Origin: a virus
Length of the DNA stretch: 64,000 nt
Virus record (IMG/VR): IMGVR_UViG_3300020474_000001
Location: 143,656 to 207,655 of that record
Strand: one strand, 5' to 3'
Shown here: positions 38,431 to 44,360 of the stretch, one piece after another
Layout of the letters: each line of letters starts with the position of its first letter
Position numbering within the stretch: the stretch's first letter is position 1
Notes under the pieces: generated by a model
What the model saw: the letters and a program-made list of their open reading frames with translations, nothing else
The model's database searches: none
Told to the model about the DNA's origin: nothing
Position numbers and translations under genes: made by a program

Positions 38431-39210
38431 TCAAATAATACGAGTCTTTTCATGTCCGACACGAATGCGTGGATCACAGAGAATACTAAAACCAGCTTTC
38501 TTTGCATCTAAACAAAAACTGACATCCTCGCCACACATGTCCTGCACTTCACCACTCTCAAATACTTGCATCTTAGGTGCAAACCATGGATATGGTAATC
38601 CCTTATCCTCAAATACTCCCTTCCGAATTAACATCCACCCAAATCCTGCATAATCTACAGTGAATGGTTCGGTACGACCACTTAGACTTGTTAATGTCTC
38701 GTGATTCATTACCCCACCGTTATCCTTGAATCCATTCTCATCCATCCAATGTGCAACACTCGATGACTTGCCATCTTCTGTACAATACCATCCAGTCGTA
38801 ATTGCATTCTTCTTTCCTTCCTCAGGTTCTGCTAATGCACATAACTGCCAGAATTTCTCCGTGTTGAATACAATATCACTATCAATCCATAATTGATAAT
38901 CATACTCTAACTTACCGTCCCATGGCTCTTGGTCGGGTCCCCTCAATACATTGGCACCCAAACATTTGCAACGGGCGAAATTTACCATTGAACTGTAATC
39001 TTGACTAATCTGTATAGCCATTCCATTCTGTACTAAGTCAAAACATAATTGCACAAAATTTTTGAGAAATGTATACGATACTCCCCTGCCTGGAAGGCAA
39101 AATACAATCGTCTTCCCTCTCATACTCTCTTTGATACTCTCGTAATCCCACTCAGGCTCTGATACACTCACAGCAGCGGCATCCTCCTTGATACTGAATC
39201 CTTTAGACAT
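38431..39210 (-). CDS. Glycosyltransferase-like protein (GT-A type)
   Basis: 259 residues with features of GT-A fold glycosyltransferases: an N-terminal strand TIVFCLPGRGVSYTFLKNF (34-52), a DxD-type metal site LWIDSDIVF (107-115), GEDVSFCLDAKKAG (227-240) with an acidic pair, and a late His in RVGHEK (250-255). It would transfer a sugar from a nucleotide donor; donor and acceptor are unknown. A strong sigma-70-type promoter lies 24 bp upstream, so it is probably expressed early. Confidence 0.75.
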   Translation of the reverse strand: MSKGFSIKEDAAAVSVSEPEWDYESIKESMRGKTIVFCLPGRGVSYTFLKNFVQLCFDLVQNGMAIQISQDYSSMVNFARCKCLGANVLRGPDQEPWDGKLEYDYQLWIDSDIVFNTEKFWQLCALAEPEEGKKNAITTGWYCTEDGKSSSVAHWMDENGFKDNGGVMNHETLTSLSGRTEPFTVDYAGFGWMLIRKGVFEDKGLPYPWFAPKMQVFESGEVQDMCGEDVSFCLDAKKAGFSILCDPRIRVGHEKTRII

Positions 39211-39233
39211 AATCTTTCAATGACTACTCCGTA

Positions 39234-39262
39234 ATTATAACAAATTTATATATACCTGTCAA
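39234..39262 (-). promoter_or_regulatory. Strong sigma-70-type early promoter
   Basis: On the minus strand TTGACA, 17 bp, TATAAT: a perfect consensus. It lies 24 bp before the glycosyltransferase-like start and is read by unmodified host polymerase. Confidence 0.85.
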
Positions 39263-39264
39263 TA

Positions 39265-39612
39265 TTGTTACCCTTGACCACCCTTTTATATCCCACGGAT
39301 TTTTTTCTGAAACCTTATACAAAAACCCTTTTTGGGTGGCAAAAATTTTTGGCGTTTTTTTATATACATCGCGTTTTGTCACCTCTGTAGGTTAGGGATG
39401 TTTGCTTTTTTTAATACGCGCAAATATAAACAATTAACAATAAATCGTAATTACTGTGTATTACTAATAGATAGTGATTTGCTATGTATTACTAATAGAT
39501 AGTGATTTGTTATTTGATAATTAGCAGATTACTATTTGATAATTAAGCGATTGCTATGTAATAAGAATAGATAGCAATCGCTTATATATTACTATATTGT
39601 GGATAGTCAATA
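39265..39612. repeat. AT-rich gene-free stretch with direct and inverted repeats
   Basis: No gene seen. A 25-bp direct repeat containing ACTAATAGATAGTGATTTG occurs at 39457-39481 and 39485-39509. A 13-bp repeat, TATTTGATAATTA, occurs at 39511 and 39533. AAGCGATTGCTAT at 39545-39557 and its perfect complement at 39571-39583 can form a 13-bp stem with a 13-base loop. No T-run follows, so it is not a classic terminator. It sits between the late module and the accessory region; possible roles are regulation, recombination or replication. Confidence 0.75.
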
Positions 39613-39855
39613 TTAATAGTCTGCCCATTCTGCTAGCATTTCATTCAATCGCGCAACGTCCAAATCAGCATGCTTCCAATACACACCATCAGGAGTAACT
39701 GCACCGTAAAGTTCAACTAATTGGTGCGAGAGTGACTTATAACCGTGCTCCGCAAACATACGAGCAAGGTTATACATTCCCTCATCATTACCCAACCAGA
39801 GAGCAACATTCCAGGTTTCGTAGTTTGCCCAACCGTTGCAAGTTTGAGTGCTCAT
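39613..39855 (-). CDS. Small NYETWNVALW-type protein
   Basis: 80 residues. The N-terminal motif WANYETWNVALWLGNDEGMY at about 9-28 is shared with small proteins of cyanobacteria and their phages (I recognise the motif, not a function). The rest is acidic and helical (LNEMLAEWADY). GC content is higher than in the structural module. It is the last gene before the AT-rich repeat region. Confidence 0.8.
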   Translation of the reverse strand: MSTQTCNGWANYETWNVALWLGNDEGMYNLARMFAEHGYKSLSHQLVELYGAVTPDGVYWKHADLDVARLNEMLAEWADY

Positions 39856-39892
39856 AATTCAGGGGGAAGATGTAAAGAATGGGGAGCGTTGC

Positions 39893-40084
39893 CTAGTCAA
39901 GGAGAACAGCAGCGTGATCGTTAGCGAAGCGGCGAGCGTTACAGGCAGCGATCTGCCATGCGGGACGCCCTGCTGAGGGTTCAGGGAACGCTGCGGAAAT
40001 GGCAGCATCGACGCCCTGGTGGATGGAGCGTTCAACCCATACGTGGGAACGATCAGAGAGGGAGCAAGCGGGAGAGAAGGGCAT
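39893..40084 (-). CDS. Possible small GC-rich gene
   Basis: 63 codons, MPFSPACSLSDRSHVWVERS onward, ending NARRFANDHAAVLLD. Composition looks protein-like (helical Ala/Arg-rich C-terminus), and it fills the gap between two better supported genes. It lacks a clear ribosome site. A longer frame across 39859-40257 in another phase looks less protein-like. The GC-rich DNA here inflates open frames, so this call is uncertain. Confidence 0.45.
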   Translation of the reverse strand: MPFSPACSLSDRSHVWVERSIHQGVDAAISAAFPEPSAGRPAWQIAACNARRFANDHAAVLLD

Positions 40085-40142
40085 TGGAAGAACGGGGGGA
40101 GAGATACATGGGGGCGACGATGCCCCCGCTGTGTTGTGGTGC

Positions 40143-40361
40143 TTAGGGGAACATCAAGTCGGTAAAGCGCTCGGAGTGCCATGCCCGCAACTCGCCTAGG
40201 TCGATTCGCTCGCCCATCAGGCGTCCGTAGTCGATGGCGAACTGCTGTAGAAGGCAAAGTTCAGGATTAACAGGGTCCCAGACATAGCGAACTGCCTCTG
40301 GAAAGGAGATGGTGCCATTGGCATCAGCGGTGGGCATTGGTTTCGTTTGAACTAAACCCAT
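40143..40361 (-). CDS. Small protein of unknown function
   Basis: 72 residues, MGLVQTKPMPTADANGTISF onward, with a Trp/Arg-rich C-terminus (LRAWHSERFTDLMFP). GC-rich relative to neighbours. The start lies about 23 bp after the TATAGAT box of a palindrome-type promoter, and the leader CCTGAGATCTCG is shared with the gene at 42739-43104. Family not recognised. Confidence 0.65.
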   Translation of the reverse strand: MGLVQTKPMPTADANGTISFPEAVRYVWDPVNPELCLLQQFAIDYGRLMGERIDLGELRAWHSERFTDLMFP

Positions 40362-40383
40362 AATCGCCGAGATCTCAGGAGAA

Positions 40384-40415
40384 ATCTATAGGCACTGTGC
40401 CAGTTTGCCAACTGG
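40384..40415 (-). promoter_or_regulatory. Palindrome-type promoter/operator P1
   Basis: Palindrome CCAGTTTGCCAACTGG (40400-40415, perfect 6-bp arms) with a TATAGAT box at 40384-40390 reading leftward. The box is 5 bp from the conserved GGCACA edge. It lies before the gene at 40361. The same layout recurs at P3, P5, P9 and P10. Confidence 0.6.
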
Positions 40416-40477
40416 TTTTGACTGGTTTTGAAATGTTAAGAGTTGTGAAATATTCGCGATTCTGCCTCTCGGTGCGC

Positions 40478-40558
40478 TACACTATGGGAGACAACCAAAG
40501 GAGGGGTGAGGTAGCCCTGATGACGCCAACGGTCGCCACTCCCCCTGCAATCAATTAA
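40478..40558 (+). ncRNA. Hairpin-micropeptide element, copy A
   Basis: Plus-strand -10-like TACACT (40478-40483), then leader and a hairpin with stem 40503-40507/40514-40518 (GGGGT/GCCCT). Directly after it comes a 12-codon frame at 40520-40558, MTPTVATPPAIN, stop TAA. Three further copies exist (B, C, D). Conserved pairing and reading frame suggest a structured mini-transcript; whether the peptide is made is unknown. Confidence 0.6.
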
Positions 40559-40599
40559 GTATATCATTTTGTTACAAAATCCCTGTCAATGGGTTGTGT

Positions 40600-40617
40600 G
40601 CCACTATGGCGGGTGTC
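40600..40617. repeat. Degenerate copy of the 18-bp palindrome
   Basis: GCCACTATGGCGGGTGTC, flanked by TGTG and ACAC, at the 3' side of copy A, at the position palindromes take beside copies B and C. It overlaps the end of the GP88-family gene (stop at 40616). Confidence 0.5.
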
Positions 40618-41413
40618 ACACCCCGGCATGCTGTTGCTTATATGGTTTCAAAAATGCGGCGTTAAGTTTTACTTTAGCGTTAAGATTCGACTCCTTTGAC
40701 TGACCGCCGTGCAGCAACAGTGCAAAGGGACCATCCATGAAACAGCGTTCTTCGTGGCGGTACTCGACACCGTCAATTGGCAGATTCAGTTCTGCCGCTT
40801 CTGCAATATCCTGCACGACCTTTACATAGCGAGGGAACCTGCCAGCATCAATTAATGCATCATATCTGCCGCCATAAGATGCTGTCATATAGAAATTATC
40901 AGGCAAAATAACACTGCGGAACAAGTGCAACGACTTAGAGTAGCAATAGAATTTAAGACCTGGCATTCTCTTGGCGACCTTAATCCATGCTTTTAAATAC
41001 TCAATATTGAAAAAATCACCAGACTCATGTATACGAATGCGAGTATACTTACGGCGGCGCTTCTTTAACTCTACCTGAATCGATTGATAGATTAACTCCT
41101 CAATATTGTCACTAGCATTAATTAAATCAAAATTATGCTTTCGTGCATCATAAACTGCAGGATATTGTGCTTCAGCACGGGCAGCGAAACAAGTGAATTC
41201 AGTGTTATCACCACGCACTAGATTGCGCTTGCCGCTGTTAACAACTGCCCATGCCCTACACTTATCAGCACCGGGACAGGTTCTACCCGCAGGCAGGTTG
41301 AAAATCAAGGTGTCGGGGTGCAGTTTAGCGTTGCCAGCGGAGAACTTAAGAAGCATGGATCTGAGGTCGATTGATACCAGTATTGCCGGGATTCGCATGC
41401 ATGCTGGGGTCAT
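40616..41413 (-). CDS. GP88-family protein
   Basis: 265 residues if the first ATG is used. The conserved body starts at MLLKFSAGNAKL, so the ATG at 41356 may be the true start. Family marks (phage 'gene product 88' type): NAKLHPDTLIFNLPAG (28-43), TCPGADKCRAW (45-55), TCFAARAEAQYP (74-85), RIRIHESGDFF (125-135) and FYCYSKSL (155-162). The four Cys (46, 52, 75, 224) resemble a metal site. Biochemical role is not established to my knowledge. It is flanked on both sides by hairpin-micropeptide elements. Confidence 0.85.
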   Translation of the reverse strand: MTPACMRIPAILVSIDLRSMLLKFSAGNAKLHPDTLIFNLPAGRTCPGADKCRAWAVVNSGKRNLVRGDNTEFTCFAARAEAQYPAVYDARKHNFDLINASDNIEELIYQSIQVELKKRRRKYTRIRIHESGDFFNIEYLKAWIKVAKRMPGLKFYCYSKSLHLFRSVILPDNFYMTASYGGRYDALIDAGRFPRYVKVVQDIAEAAELNLPIDGVEYRHEERCFMDGPFALLLHGGQSKESNLNAKVKLNAAFLKPYKQQHAGV

Positions 41414-41417
41414 TGTG

Positions 41418-41433
41418 CCACTATGCCAACTGG
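41418..41433. repeat. Palindrome P2 before the GP88 gene
   Basis: CCACTATGCCAACTGG, preceded by TGTG, ends 5 bp before the outer ATG of the GP88-family gene. It is a member of the 18-bp palindrome family, with one weaker arm and no evident -10 box at the usual spacing. Confidence 0.6.
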
Positions 41434-41495
41434 TTTGAAACGTTACAAGATGTTAAAGGTTCGTGAATCTGCCGCACTTCCCCCATCCGATACGC

Positions 41496-41575
41496 TATGA
41501 TGTGGGAACAACAGAAGGAGGGGCAGGGCAGCCCTGATGACGAAAAAAGGCGACACTCACCCTGCAACGAAATAA
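41496..41575 (+). ncRNA. Hairpin-micropeptide element, copy B
   Basis: Plus-strand -10-like TATGAT (41496-41501), AGGAGGGG leader, hairpin GGGGC/GCCCT ending one base before ATG, then a 12-codon frame at 41537-41575, MTKKGDTHPATK, stop TAA. It has the same spacing as copies A and C. The last stem pair is C-G here against U-G in copy A and U-A in copy C. Confidence 0.6.
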
Positions 41576-41606
41576 TCATAAGATATGTGACACTTTATGA
41601 ACTGTC
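41574..41606 (-). promoter_or_regulatory. Palindrome-type promoter/operator P3
   Basis: GACACTTTATGAACTGTC (41589-41606) with a leftward TATGATT box at 41574-41580, 5 bp from the TCACA edge. It lies between hairpin elements B (plus) and D (minus), which converge on it. A second, weaker palindrome, CCACTTTTATATGTGG, follows at about 41612-41627. Confidence 0.6.
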
Positions 41607-41647
41607 ACAGTGCCACTTTTATATGTGGTTTTATTACATAATTGTAT

Positions 41648-41701
41648 TTTATGGCAGGGTAAGTGGCGATCGTTGTCGTCTTCGGTGCTACCTCACACCT
41701 C
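41648..41701 (-). pseudogene. Hairpin-micropeptide element, inverted degenerate copy D
   Basis: Minus-strand homologue of copies A-C. The hairpin keeps all five pairs (GGTGT/GCACC), including a U-A pair where the others have G-C. The codon at the ATG position is AAG (41680-41682), the frame continues TTTIATYPAIK, and the stop codon is absent. So the RNA stem is kept while the reading frame has lost its start and stop. Confidence 0.6.
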
Positions 41702-41834
41702 AATAAATTGTAACAATCAGAGCATAATGGTGTTTCCCAACTGATCGTATCTTAGCACAGCAGGAGCAGATCCGTGACCCACTCCGTAACATAATGAAAT
41801 ATTATCACTTTGCCAGCATAGAGTTTGAGTGATA
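41702..41834. other. Intergenic leader between copy D and the next gene
   Basis: No gene recognised. It would carry the promoter side of the inverted copy D. No consensus -35/-10 pair is evident to me. Confidence 0.4.
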
Positions 41835-42059
41835 TTATTCTTCCTCCTCCTCTACTTTTACGACCTTGAGTTTACCTGCGGCAATAAGATCCAACAGCAT
41901 ACCAGTCGATCCCTTCAAAATACCGTCTCCGTCAATACGCAGACACTGAAATTCTTTGGCAATGTCATCTACAATGTCCGGCGTTATTTCCCCACAACGG
42001 ATGGCATATACTCGTCTTGTATGCTCGTCGTTGATGTCAAGACCCAAATAGTTTCTCAT
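41835..42059 (-). CDS. Small acidic-tailed protein of unknown function
   Basis: 74 residues, MRNYLGLDINDEHTRRVYAI onward, ending KVVKVEEEEE. It is a compact helical protein of the kind packed in cyanophage early regions. It is separated from the upstream gene by a 50-bp spacer full of GAAGRTGA repeats. No family recognised. Confidence 0.7.
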   Translation of the reverse strand: MRNYLGLDINDEHTRRVYAIRCGEITPDIVDDIAKEFQCLRIDGDGILKGSTGMLLDLIAAGKLKVVKVEEEEE

Positions 42060-42110
42060 GATGATGAAGATGAAGATGATGTTAGCGAAGGTGATGATTG
42101 TGAAGGTGAT
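42060..42110. repeat. GAAGRTGAY repeat spacer
   Basis: The whole 51-bp gap between two minus-strand genes consists of imperfect repeats GATGATGAAGATGAAGATGA then GCGAAGGTGATGATTGTGAA. They are related to the spacers at 43.8, 58.4 and 59.7 kb. Confidence 0.6.
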
Positions 42111-42347
42111 TCAATACTGTGGATCAATGAACATAACAGTGCAGGATCCACGCGGACGAAGAATAATGGTTTCGCCACATTCTTCTCGGTCACATTTCAC
42201 TCCAGATAATCCTATTGCTTCCTTACATGCTAGGACAATCTGTCGATCAGTGGCACAATCTGAGAGACTAATTGTCTCCCGATCACACCAACTGTAGTTT
42301 GCTTCACCACCGAATGTGTCAGTGTACTCAACCTTAAAGTTCTGCAT
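42111..42347 (-). CDS. Small protein of unknown function
   Basis: 78 residues, MQNFKVEYTDTFGGEANYSW onward; Cys at about 21, 31, 40, 52, 57 and 69. The N-terminal beta-hairpin-like FKVEYTDTFGGEANYSW resembles other small cyanophage proteins I have seen without assigned function. It is a stand-alone gene between repeat-bearing spacers. Confidence 0.75.
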   Translation of the reverse strand: MQNFKVEYTDTFGGEANYSWCDRETISLSDCATDRQIVLACKEAIGLSGVKCDREECGETIILRPRGSCTVMFIDPQY

Positions 42348-42385
42348 GATTCAAAAAAAGAATAAAGTTTGCGGGTAAAATCTTA

Positions 42386-42649
42386 TCAGGTGTGAGTGCT
42401 ACCATCAGGTAACATGCAACCGTGAAGACCACAATTTGGCAAAATACCTTCGATGATGACACTGTAGGTGCCATTATGATGGTTTCCTTGCACATCTTCC
42501 TCCACCATTAACCCCTGCATAAGTTCAACAACACTCTTGCCTGTTTGTATGCTCCACATAGAAAACTTTGCGAGTTGCTGATAAGTCAGAACCTGGAAGT
42601 GATCACCCAGGGTTCCATCAGATTCGAGAAGTGGTGCTCTGTAACGCAT
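42386..42649 (-). CDS. Small protein of unknown function
   Basis: 87 residues, MRYRAPLLESDGTLGDHFQV onward, with a helical middle (FSMWSIQTGKSVVELMQGL) and a C-terminal CGLHGCMLPDGSTHT segment. It lies downstream of two palindromes at 42.69-42.73 kb. No family recognised. Confidence 0.7.
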   Translation of the reverse strand: MRYRAPLLESDGTLGDHFQVLTYQQLAKFSMWSIQTGKSVVELMQGLMVEEDVQGNHHNGTYSVIIEGILPNCGLHGCMLPDGSTHT

Positions 42650-42685
42650 TTGGTTGGTTGCGATTGATATAAGTATGGGTCAGAG

Positions 42686-42727
42686 TGGACAACTTATCAA
42701 CCTCAGAGTGACAGTTTGCCAAGTGTC
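42686..42727. repeat. Two copies of the 18-bp palindrome (P4)
   Basis: GACAGTTTGCCAAGTGTC at 42710-42727 is a clear copy with paired outer and inner arms; GGACAACTTATCAACCTC at 42686-42703 is degenerate. Both lie upstream of the minus-strand gene starting at 42649. Confidence 0.65.
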
Positions 42728-42738
42728 CACTAATGTTA

Positions 42739-43104
42739 TCAAGCGATTGCCCTTTCTATCATTTTAATAATAAGTTCACTTGGCGCTACAATATCATTAA
42801 CTACGCTTTCTTCCCCCGTTGCTTCTAAGGGAACACAAGTTAAGTGCATCTTCCAATCATATTTTCTATTGTTGAAGAACAACATAGAATAATCTACAGC
42901 ATCGACAATATCAGCACCGATAACAGCAAGGGATTTTGTATTCTTTTCTTTGCTAACTTTCCATTCTTTGACAGGTTCCATACCTTCGCCGTCGAGAACA
43001 TCAAACGCAACAAGATTCCAACCTGCATCATCAAGTTTGCGAATAATCTTCCGGGCGTTGCTGCATGTCTTGGAGATTGCCATGGGGTTGATGTAACTGA
43101 ACAT
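42739..43104 (-). CDS. Protein of unknown function
   Basis: 121 residues. The body contains NARKIIRKLDDAGWNLVAFD (about 16-35), EWKVSKEKNTKSLAVIGADI (about 47-66) and a C-terminal helix. The first seven residues before MAISKTCS may not be used. It is preceded by the P5 palindrome promoter and shares leader CCTGAGATCTCG with the gene at 40143-40361. No family recognised. Confidence 0.7.
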   Translation of the reverse strand: MFSYINPMAISKTCSNARKIIRKLDDAGWNLVAFDVLDGEGMEPVKEWKVSKEKNTKSLAVIGADIVDAVDYSMLFFNNRKYDWKMHLTCVPLEATGEESVVNDIVAPSELIIKMIERAIA

Positions 43105-43128
43105 ATAATCATCGAGATCTCAGGACCA

Positions 43129-43161
43129 ATCAATACCAGCTGTGACAGTTCACCAAGTGTC
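43129..43161 (-). promoter_or_regulatory. Palindrome-type promoter/operator P5
   Basis: GACAGTTCACCAAGTGTC (43144-43161) with a leftward TATTGAT box at 43129-43135, 5 bp from the TGTCACA edge. The expected transcript starts close to the GAGATCTC leader and runs into the gene at 43104. Confidence 0.65.
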
Positions 43162-43193
43162 CACCGATGCCCTCAGAGGCACCTAGGAGGCGC

Positions 43194-43272
43194 TATAATA
43201 TAAACAAATCAGAAGAGAGGTGGGGTAACCTCGATGACAACAAATATCGACACTACTCCTGCCATAAAATAA
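43194..43272 (+). ncRNA. Hairpin-micropeptide element, copy C
   Basis: Plus-strand consensus -10 TATAAT (43194-43199), leader, hairpin GAGGT/ACCTC ending one base before ATG, and a 12-codon frame at 43234-43272, MTTNIDTTPAIK, stop TAA. The second stem pair is A-U here and G-C in the other copies. Confidence 0.65.
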
Positions 43273-43294
43273 TTATATCAAAATGTAACAATGT

Positions 43295-43335
43295 GCCAGT
43301 TTGCCAAGTGTCACAGTGCCAGTTCATAAACTGTC
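43295..43335. repeat. Tandem pair of 18-bp palindromes (P6, P7)
   Basis: GCCAGTTTGCCAAGTGTC at 43295-43312 and GCCAGTTCATAAACTGTC at 43318-43335, separated by 5 bp (ACAGT). They lie at the 3' side of copy C. Confidence 0.7.
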
Positions 43336-43460
43336 CACTCGGTCCTACTGCCTCCCTCCCGTGCTCCACCCTTCCACTGTAGGGGCTGCTGCCCGCTGCT
43401 GCTGTATAAACCACTACGATTTTATAAATTGTCACAAAGACACATAAAGCACTGGCACTG

Positions 43461-43478
43461 GACAGTTCTCGAAGTGTC
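43461..43478. repeat. 18-bp palindrome P8
   Basis: GACAGTTCTCGAAGTGTC, with a further G-C pair outside (GGACA/TGTCC). It lies 47 bp before the plus-strand promoter at 43525. Confidence 0.7.
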
Positions 43479-43524
43479 CACTGTGTGAAAATCGCGACCT
43501 TATGAATTTTTATGGCGGGGGTGC

Positions 43525-43553
43525 TTGACAAAACGGCGATCGTGTGATAACAT
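43525..43553 (+). promoter_or_regulatory. Plus-strand sigma-70-type promoter
   Basis: TTGACA, 17 bp, TAACAT. It points into 350 bp with no plausible gene, against the main direction of transcription. An untranslated RNA or origin-linked transcript is possible. Confidence 0.6.
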
Positions 43554-43585
43554 GCTGCCCAAGATCACAAGGTCTCAGAGGGTTT

Positions 43586-43626
43586 CATAAGACTTTACAT
43601 AAGACTTTACATAAGACTTTACATAA
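43586..43626 (+). repeat. 12-bp tandem repeat
   Basis: CATAAGACTTTA is repeated three times with a partial fourth copy, about 35 bp downstream of the plus-strand promoter. Confidence 0.85.
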
Positions 43627-43752
43627 CAATTCAAAATATAAACACTACTTATATTAGATATAAGAAAAACAAATACATCATCCCTTAGCAGACAAATACA
43701 TACATGTCAAGAGATAAGTTACAAAATTTAAGATAATTTTTGTTACATATTA

Positions 43753-43782
43753 TTTTCCACAATTCCACAGAGTTATTCCACA
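43753..43782. other. DnaA-box-like cluster (candidate origin part)
   Basis: TTTTCCACA (43753-43761), which equals the DnaA box described for Synechococcus chromosomes, followed by ATTCCACA (43762-43769) and TTATTCCACA (43773-43782), in AT-rich gene-free DNA. A role in phage replication is a guess; T4-type phages do not need DnaA. Confidence 0.4.
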
Positions 43783-43848
43783 AGATGATGATTATGAAGA
43801 TGATGATGATAATGAAGATGATATGTATGCCCGTGAAGATGATACTCT
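43783..43848. repeat. GAWGATGAT repeat tract
   Basis: Run of GATGATGATTATGAAGATGA and similar 9-base units, related to the spacer repeats at 42.06, 58.4 and 59.7 kb. No gene in 43849-44112 either: short open frames there run through the terminator. Confidence 0.6.
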
Positions 43849-44073
43849 AGATGCTTCGTAGATACTCTGTAGCACCTTCCTAGACACTACTGAGTGCATT
43901 TGAATAAAAAACGAAAGTATATTTATTTAACCATTTTTTATATGTTTTTGCACTATTTTGTAGGTAATAATGCTCAAATATATGACTGAAGATGACATTT
44001 AGTCTTTTCTCCATCACGGGACTGTCATAAATGCCCTGGTGGTCATGCTGCTGCTGAAGATGACATAAAAAAA

Positions 44074-44094
44074 GGAGAGTATTAACTACTCTCC
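44074..44094 (-). terminator. Rho-independent terminator
   Basis: Perfect 7-bp stem GGAGAGT/ACTCTCC with a 7-base loop, followed on the minus strand by seven Ts. It ends the gene cluster 44.1-45.3 kb just after the His-rich gene. Confidence 0.85.
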
Positions 44095-44112
44095 ATATAT
44101 TATGCTTAATCA

Positions 44113-44355
44113 TCAATGAAAGTGAGTTTTTATTGTATAGTGATAAGATCTAATACCATGATGTTTGTGACCATCTCCGTGCTTATGTTTGTGCTTATGA
44201 GTAATACCTGATTTGAAATGAGTATGCCAATGATTGTGCTTAATTACATGAACATGATAATGTTTATGATGTCCATGTCCATGATGTTTAGTATGAGCAA
44301 ATGCTGGGGCAGTTGTAATCAGCAGACCAGCAGTGAGAAAGAGAAAAGATTTCAT
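44113..44355 (-). CDS. His-rich secreted or periplasmic peptide
   Basis: 80 residues. A signal peptide is evident: MKSFLFLTAGLLITTAPAFA, with an AFA cleavage site. The remaining 60 residues contain 23 His, mostly as alternating His-x (KHKHKHGDGHKHH). Such a peptide should bind Ni, Cu or Zn strongly outside the cytoplasmic membrane. It is the last gene of its transcript, directly before the terminator. Similar His-rich secreted peptides occur in cyanobacteria; the role in infection is unknown. Confidence 0.75.
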   Translation of the reverse strand: MKSFLFLTAGLLITTAPAFAHTKHHGHGHHKHYHVHVIKHNHWHTHFKSGITHKHKHKHGDGHKHHGIRSYHYTIKTHFH

Positions 44356-44360
44356 GAGAA

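Noticed and set aside
39859-40257. 132-codon minus-strand open frame in the GC-rich island
   Set aside because: It overlaps the better supported gene at 40143-40361 in another phase and consists of Arg/Pro/Ser-rich low-complexity text typical of GC-rich off-frame reading.
40500-40560. Hammerhead ribozyme or TPP/glutamine riboswitch in the hairpin element
   Set aside because: CTGATGA is present, but the remaining hammerhead core (GAAA and third stem) is absent. TPP and glutamine riboswitch consensus segments are also absent, and the codon pattern explains CTGATGAC better.
43253-43531. 92-codon minus-strand open frame
   Set aside because: It runs through hairpin element C, three palindromes and GC-rich spacer; composition is not protein-like and no ribosome site is present.
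43552-43590. 12-codon plus-strand frame (MLPKITRSQRVS) after the 43525 promoter
   Set aside because: Its ATG overlaps the -10 box, so it cannot be in the transcript, and it shares nothing with the micropeptides except length.
43880-44116. 78-codon minus-strand open frame
   Set aside because: It begins inside the His-rich gene's end and crosses the terminator at 44.08 kb, so it is a chance frame.
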